This document shows, piece by piece, positions 5,383-9,300 of a stretch of DNA of 9,300 nucleotides (positions are counted from its first letter, which is position 1; each line of letters begins with the position of its first letter). The notes under the pieces are model-generated. The model was not told the DNA's origin. It saw only the letters and a list, made by a program, of their open reading frames with translations, and did no database searches. Origin of the DNA: an uncultured Chryseolinea sp. (GTDB lineage Bacteria; Bacteroidota; Bacteroidia; Cytophagales; Cyclobacteriaceae); the NCBI GenBank assembly GCA_946478915.1, contig CAMLER010000168.1, positions 1 through 9,300 on the forward strand. Direction: 5' to 3'. Made by a program: the position numbers and the translations under genes.

Positions 5383-7530
5383 TTATCTCTCGATTACGAT
5401 CCCGTCAAATTCGTTTAACTCATCCAGGTTAAACGATAATGAACCATCTTCCCATTCGAATTCAACGCTATGGCTATTGATCATCGTCCAGACTTTTGAA
5501 GGGTTGAAATCACACTTGATTTTGAACCTGAGCTTATATTGCGGAAGGGGTGAGAAATAGGTGTTGCCGCTGTACCCGGTAATGTTAACAAGATGAAGGA
5601 TCATACCATCCGAATCGGTCCTTGAAAAATTCTCCGGGATGTTCCTGGTAAAGTTCTGTAAAATAACCTCTACCCTTTCATGAGCATTCGTTTCCACTAA
5701 TGCTGTCGCTTGAGGTAAGAGATTATCGATAACGTCGAGTAAAATATTCTTATGCTGTTCGTACCCATGAATAAAATAGAGTCTACCCAGATTTATTGGT
5801 AACAGTGCTGCACGGCTTGACTTATGATTCTTGATACCAAGTGCTTTGTAGCCGGTGAGTTCGTGTCCTCCTATAATCTCTGGTGGACCCGGACGTCCAG
5901 GCGTGTAGATCGGCAAGTAAGCGCTATCAGCCTGTGCGAAATCATAAAGTCCAAGGTTAAATTTCCAAAACAGAAGCGACTGTTTTTCAAACCGTCTGAA
6001 GAATGATTTTTCCCGTGGATTGAGATAAAACCCATCACCCCGATGATCCTTGTTGACGATCGTTGCTCCAAATATTTTTTTTAACGTTTCCGGGTGGCGG
6101 TGAAACGACCTGTTCGTTGCTATCACGTTGACACCGGTGTCGCTTAGTCGTTCAATTACCTGAATCGCGTCATTGCTAAGATTACTGATCTCAGGGAATA
6201 TGATCAACTTGTATCGGCTAAGTTTGTCTTCCAGGTTTTCAATTTGTCCATCTTCAACTATATCGTATTGTATGTGTGATTCCTTTAACATTAATTGAAT
6301 GCCCCGGTACTCCTGTGCAGCCTCGCCGCCGGGCCATGCCCCTGGAGCAATTACTGCTATCTCCGCTGGTGATGTGTACTTTCCAAAATAAGGTTCAAAC
6401 TTTTTGTGATGATCATACACAATCTTAAATGCATCATAGTTCCGTTCATCTTCGTAATCCTGGAAGTCACCCATCATGCTCATGTCAAGGCCAGAGCCAT
6501 TGGCAATGTTTTCGTAGAGCCTGATGATAGTTTCTTCGGGTTCCACAGCGTTATAGCGCGATTGAAATGATATTTGCTGAATAGCAGCATTGCTGATAAT
6601 GTGGTCAGGGTAAGAGTTCTTCGCGTTGTTAACGTTGTCTGATGCCATGTATGGCCAATATGGAAGACTATTGGTCTGTGTTTCATGCCGGATAATATCG
6701 ATATAACGGTCACCATAGGTGCAAATGGCGATTTGTTGATTTTTGGATTTCACAAGCGTATTCAGCCGTTTCATTAGATCGTCGACCGAGTGCTTTTTAA
6801 ATTCCTGGTATTTTAAGAACACGGGATCGTCAGGATTTTCTTCTTTCGGTAATGCCATACCTCCACTAAATTCCGCAAACCTTTTCTTGCTGTATTCATT
6901 CTGATCAATACCGTGATAAACCCCAACGTACGGGTTACGGGTCTGGTACCCCGGCATATTTATAAATATTCCATCGACCGGGTATGTGTCGATGACTTCC
7001 TGCACGATGTCAAACATTACTTGCTGCTCATAAGGAGCATCGATTGAAACAACGTACATATCATCATTGATAATTCGCTCTCCCTTTGGCGAGAGGTAAA
7101 ACCAGTCGGGATGCTTTTTAAATATGCTCTCGTGTGCCCGGCTAAAATCGAAACGTGTGATCACTCTTATGCCATGCTCGTGACACTTTCTTATTACATC
7201 CCTAAGCATATTTTCCTTCATATAGGGATTAGTATATTGATTCTCCAGTTTAGTCGGGTAAAAGGCCATGATACCACCGGCATTAATTATAAGTGTGTTT
7301 GCAGAAAACGACCTCAAATCTGCAACCAGCGAATCGGGATTCAGTCCCCCTTCATAAGCAGGAAGGTTGGTTTGCATGACCCGCAGGTTGTTGGCTTTCC
7401 ACCAACTGATCGAATCCGGCCATACTATGCTTGCTGAGGGCGTAACGATCGAGGTCTTGTTATCAGCAGAACAGGCCACAAGCATCAGAAGTAAGAAAAG
7501 AAATTTTAAAGTATTAATGGTTTTCAGCAT
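5383..7530 (-). CDS. Lipoprotein, GHL6-type glycosyl-hydrolase-like protein with trimerisation-like domain
   Basis: The start is placed at ATG 7530, giving 715 residues that open with a lipoprotein signal (hydrophobic to 'MLVAC', lipidated Cys20). An in-frame start at 7668 would put 46 odd residues before the signal and is unlikely. Residues about 40-330 match the hypothetical glycosyl hydrolase GHL6 pattern: 'WWKANNLRVMQTNL' (43-56), 'NAGGIMAFYPTKL' (83-95), 'GIRVITRFDFSRAHE' (120-134), 'KHPDWFY' (139-145) and 'YPVDGIFINMPGYQTR' (183-198). From about 388, 'AEIAVIAPG', then 'LIIFPEISNLSNDA' and 'GVNVIATN', is typical of the glutamine-amidotransferase-like trimerisation domain of GH42-type beta-galactosidases. 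A beta-rich C-terminal part follows. It is probably membrane-anchored in the periplasm or on the cell surface. A catalytic pair cannot be assigned; activity is unproven. Confidence 0.85.
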   Translation of the reverse strand: MLKTINTLKFLFLLLMLVACSADNKTSIVTPSASIVWPDSISWWKANNLRVMQTNLPAYEGGLNPDSLVADLRSFSANTLIINAGGIMAFYPTKLENQYTNPYMKENMLRDVIRKCHEHGIRVITRFDFSRAHESIFKKHPDWFYLSPKGERIINDDMYVVSIDAPYEQQVMFDIVQEVIDTYPVDGIFINMPGYQTRNPYVGVYHGIDQNEYSKKRFAEFSGGMALPKEENPDDPVFLKYQEFKKHSVDDLMKRLNTLVKSKNQQIAICTYGDRYIDIIRHETQTNSLPYWPYMASDNVNNAKNSYPDHIISNAAIQQISFQSRYNAVEPEETIIRLYENIANGSGLDMSMMGDFQDYEDERNYDAFKIVYDHHKKFEPYFGKYTSPAEIAVIAPGAWPGGEAAQEYRGIQLMLKESHIQYDIVEDGQIENLEDKLSRYKLIIFPEISNLSNDAIQVIERLSDTGVNVIATNRSFHRHPETLKKIFGATIVNKDHRGDGFYLNPREKSFFRRFEKQSLLFWKFNLGLYDFAQADSAYLPIYTPGRPGPPEIIGGHELTGYKALGIKNHKSSRAALLPINLGRLYFIHGYEQHKNILLDVIDNLLPQATALVETNAHERVEVILQNFTRNIPENFSRTDSDGMILHLVNITGYSGNTYFSPLPQYKLRFKIKCDFNPSKVWTMINSHSVEFEWEDGSLSFNLDELNEFDGIVIER

Positions 7531-7700
7531 GCGGGGAAAATTTGTGGAATGTAAATAATTAAGGTAAAAAAGCGCTGAAAATATTTGATACACGGTATTT
7601 TCAACCATCGTGATGATTGTAATTTTACAGCAAAGACGCGATGCTTGGGATAGGAGTAACTTCAACACCTCAGCACCTCAACACTTCAACACCATAAGAC
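7531..7700. promoter_or_regulatory. Divergent intergenic region with short tandem motif
   Basis: This 170-nt gap separates the leftward GHL6-type lipoprotein from the rightward second oxidoreductase, so promoters for both should lie here. For the leftward gene a weak pair is visible on the minus strand: TTG at 7604-7602 and TATTTTCA at 7583-7576, 18 nt apart. The second differs from TAnnTTTG at two places. Just before the rightward start, 'ACTTCAACACC' occurs at 7659-7669 and 7683-7693, with related 'CACCTCA' units between them. This degenerate repeat ends 7 nt before the ATG. No Shine-Dalgarno sequence is evident for either gene. Confidence 0.4.
7659..7693. repeat. Degenerate short tandem repeat before start codon
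   Basis: The 11-mer ACTTCAACACC is exactly repeated with a 24-nt period, and the bases between are further variants (CACCTCAGCACCTCAACAC). The strand is strongly C/A-rich with almost no G. It sits in what should be the 5' untranslated leader of the second oxidoreductase, so it gives an unstructured leader that may help translation without a Shine-Dalgarno sequence. Chance low complexity is also possible. Confidence 0.6.
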
Positions 7701-9056
7701 ATGGAAAATTTTAATATCAACAGACGTCGGTTTCTTCAGGGAGCTACAGCTTCACTTGCACTTTCGGCTTTCGGTGCCCAAGGTATGGACCTCATAAATC
7801 CTCAAAAACCGTTGCGCGTAGGATTGATCGGAACGGGCTGGTATGGCAAAAGTGATTTGTTCAGACTGATACAAGTGGCTCCAGTCGAAGTTGTCGCACT
7901 GTGCGATGTGAATAAAAATCATCTGGATGAAGCTGTTACTCTGGTGAGTCAGCGTCAGAAATCACATAAGAAACCTCGCACCTACAACGATTATCGCAAG
8001 ATGCTTTCTGAAAATGACATGGATATTGTGTTGATCGGTACCCCCGATCACTGGCATGCGCTGCAGGCGATCGATGCAATAAAAGCCGGAGCGCATGTTT
8101 ATTTGCAGAAGCCAATAAGCGTCGATGTAATCGAAGGAGAAGCCATCCTTGCTGCAGCGAGAAAATATAACAAGGTAGTGCAGATCGGAACACAAAGAAG
8201 AAGCACACCTCACCTGCTTGACGCGAAGAAGAATGTGGTCGATGCTGGCCTTTTGGGAAAAGTATCACACGTGGAGTTGTGCTGTTATTATCACATGCGC
8301 AATAACTCCAATCCACCGACGCAGCCAGTGCCTGAATATCTTGATTACGAAATGTGGACCGGGCCGGCACCGATGCGACCTTACGACGGAATTGCGTGGC
8401 GCGCCTTCATGGAATATGGCAATGGGATCGTGGGAGACATGTGCGTTCACATGCTGGATGCTGCACGCTGGATGTTGAAGCTTGGATGGCCTAAGCGAAT
8501 CACATCAACAGGGGGCATCTATGTTCAAAAGGATTCAAAGGCAAATATATCGGATACACAAACAGCGGTCTTTGAGTTTGATGAGCTCGACTGTGTATGG
8601 ACTCATCGGACGTGGGGCACACCTGCAGACCCTGAGTATCCATGGGCTTACAAAATTTATGGTGAGAAAGGAACACTATCTGCAAGCACGATGAAATACG
8701 ATTTTGTGCCCGTAGGAGACGGTCCAAAAATTCACAAGGATGTGGTTTATGAGAAGGAAAAATATCCTGAAGATCTTACCGAAAAACGGATCGAACTCAA
8801 TGCAGCGCCAGCCACGAGGTTGCAGATGCTCGATATGCTTGCTGCCATAGAAAAAGGCACGAGGCCTGTGGCTGACGTTGAAGAAGGACATATTTCAACA
8901 GCCAGTTGCATCCTGGCCAACATGTCCATGCAGACTGGCCGTCCGATGGTATATGACCCAAAGAAAAGAGAGGTGGTCAATGATCCGGAAGGCACGGCTT
9001 TGCTGCAACGCAAATACCGGAGCCCATGGATTCATCCCGACCCGCTCAAAGTATAG
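7701..9056 (+). CDS. Second Gfo/Idh/MocA family oxidoreductase with Tat signal
   Basis: This 451-aa protein opens with a twin-arginine signal (NRRRFLQG at residues 7-14, then a hydrophobic stretch to about 27), so export in folded form is likely. The Rossmann domain shows 'GLIGTGWYG' (41-49), 'LCDVN' (67-71), 'GTPDHWH' (113-119) and 'QKP' (136-138) where the first oxidoreductase has EKP. The substrate domain carries 'MWTGPAP' (218-224) and 'GDMCVHMLDAARW', with the conserved histidine at 250 and aspartate at 253. The two dehydrogenases share these motifs but differ widely elsewhere, so they are family members with probably different substrates, not a recent duplication. It is divergent from the GHL6-type lipoprotein and is followed 63 nt later by the isomerase/epimerase-like gene, probably co-transcribed. 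A sugar or cyclitol dehydrogenase role is likely; the substrate is unknown. Confidence 0.93.
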   Translation: MENFNINRRRFLQGATASLALSAFGAQGMDLINPQKPLRVGLIGTGWYGKSDLFRLIQVAPVEVVALCDVNKNHLDEAVTLVSQRQKSHKKPRTYNDYRKMLSENDMDIVLIGTPDHWHALQAIDAIKAGAHVYLQKPISVDVIEGEAILAAARKYNKVVQIGTQRRSTPHLLDAKKNVVDAGLLGKVSHVELCCYYHMRNNSNPPTQPVPEYLDYEMWTGPAPMRPYDGIAWRAFMEYGNGIVGDMCVHMLDAARWMLKLGWPKRITSTGGIYVQKDSKANISDTQTAVFEFDELDCVWTHRTWGTPADPEYPWAYKIYGEKGTLSASTMKYDFVPVGDGPKIHKDVVYEKEKYPEDLTEKRIELNAAPATRLQMLDMLAAIEKGTRPVADVEEGHISTASCILANMSMQTGRPMVYDPKKREVVNDPEGTALLQRKYRSPWIHPDPLKV

Positions 9057-9119
9057 TTGATTTTCAATTTTCACTTCCACTATAATTGATTAGTTTGTAG
9101 TTCAAATCATCAAGTCATC

Positions 9120-9300
9120 ATGAACAGAAGAGAAGCATTAAAGGCTGCGTCAGTTACTACCGCACTGGCATTGTTGAGTTCAGGCGGAATCGCCGGCGTA
9201 AACAAAAAGAAGCTGGCCGACAAATTTAAATTCTCGCTTAATACAAGCACGATCAGCGGGCAAAAGCTTGGGGTTGAAAAATACATCGACATTGCTGCGC
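9120..9300 (+). CDS. Sugar phosphate isomerase/epimerase-like protein, N-terminus (3' end outside window)
   Basis: Translation from ATG 9120 gives 60 residues before the window ends. It starts with a Tat-like signal (MNRREALKAASVTTALALLSS): two arginines at positions 3-4, an alanine/leucine-rich core and a likely cleavage region around residues 21-26. The mature start 'KFSLNTSTISGQKLGVEKYIDIAA' is the first strand and helix of the xylose-isomerase-like TIM barrel (AP endonuclease family 2 fold). In Bacteroidota this family often sits beside Gfo/Idh/MocA dehydrogenases. The 63-nt gap to the upstream dehydrogenase supports co-transcription. The metal-binding residues of this fold lie further downstream and are not visible, so the assignment rests on the N-terminus and context. 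Confidence 0.75.
   Translation, partial: MNRREALKAASVTTALALLSSGGIAGVNKKKLADKFKFSLNTSTISGQKLGVEKYIDIAA

Noticed and set aside
7111..7437. 108-residue open frame on the plus strand
   Set aside because: Antisense to the GHL6 barrel region. The Cys-rich mixed composition is typical of a shadow frame.
7531..7668. 46-codon in-frame N-terminal extension of the GHL6-type lipoprotein
   Set aside because: It runs through the divergent promoter region and its C/A-rich repeat, and would bury the lipoprotein signal that begins precisely at ATG 7530.
7936..8370. 144-residue open frame on the minus strand
   Set aside because: Antisense to the second oxidoreductase, where the family motifs on the plus strand are decisive.
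9057..9119. Separate promoter before the isomerase/epimerase-like gene
   Set aside because: 'TTAGTTTG' near 9090 resembles TAnnTTTG but has TT in place of TA and no suitably spaced upstream TTG. The short gap favours co-transcription.
1..9300. Defence system, CRISPR array, mobile element or structural RNA
   Set aside because: No spacer-repeat array, transposase, integrase, terminal repeats, tRNA fold or rRNA sequence was seen. All sizeable genes belong to recognised metabolic, transport or envelope families.

Overview
The window looks like a chromosomal segment from a free-living member of the Bacteroidota, most likely Cytophagales. This is inferred from the AsmA-like protein type, the Tat-exported Gfo/Idh/MocA dehydrogenases, the lipoprotein glycoside-hydrolase-like enzyme, the lack of Shine-Dalgarno sequences and the AT-rich low-complexity spacers. 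No rRNA, tRNA, CRISPR array, insertion sequence or integrase is visible. The content is a carbohydrate-catabolism neighbourhood made of recognisable families, plus two small poorly characterised reading frames.

Layout. (1) 1-578 (+): the C-terminal end of an AsmA-like envelope protein. Its stop codon lies 1 nt from the stop of the next, convergent gene. (2) 580-3433 (-): a probable transcription unit read right to left. It contains a small conserved-looking protein of about 69 aa, a Tat-signal Gfo/Idh/MocA oxidoreductase and an MFS transporter. The last two are separated by an 83-nt spacer holding a long imperfect inverted repeat and a 16-nt-period direct repeat. (3) 3630-4736 (+): a secreted single-domain family-20-type glycoside hydrolase. 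(4) 4737-5382: mostly non-coding, with a doubtful small lipoprotein frame that may be frameshifted. (5) 5383-7530 (-): a large lipoprotein with a GHL6-type TIM barrel and a beta-galactosidase-trimerisation-like domain. (6) 7701-9300 (+): a second Tat-signal Gfo/Idh/MocA oxidoreductase, followed 63 nt later by the start of a Tat-signal sugar phosphate isomerase/epimerase-like protein that runs off the window.

How the genes may work together (inference). Two exported NAD(P)-type sugar dehydrogenases, an exported TIM-barrel isomerase/epimerase, two extracytoplasmic glycosidase-like enzymes and an inner-membrane MFS carrier fit periplasmic processing of a glycoside, with import of the product. 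In some Bacteroidota, dehydrogenases and isomerase/epimerase-like proteins of these families take part in a 3-keto-glycoside route, in which a sugar is oxidised, the glycosidic bond is eliminated and the product is rehydrated. The window lacks the DUF1080-type lyase/hydrolase that would make this convincing, and it lacks SusC/SusD genes and a regulator. The substrate cannot be deduced. I do not see a clearly new defence or mobile system here.
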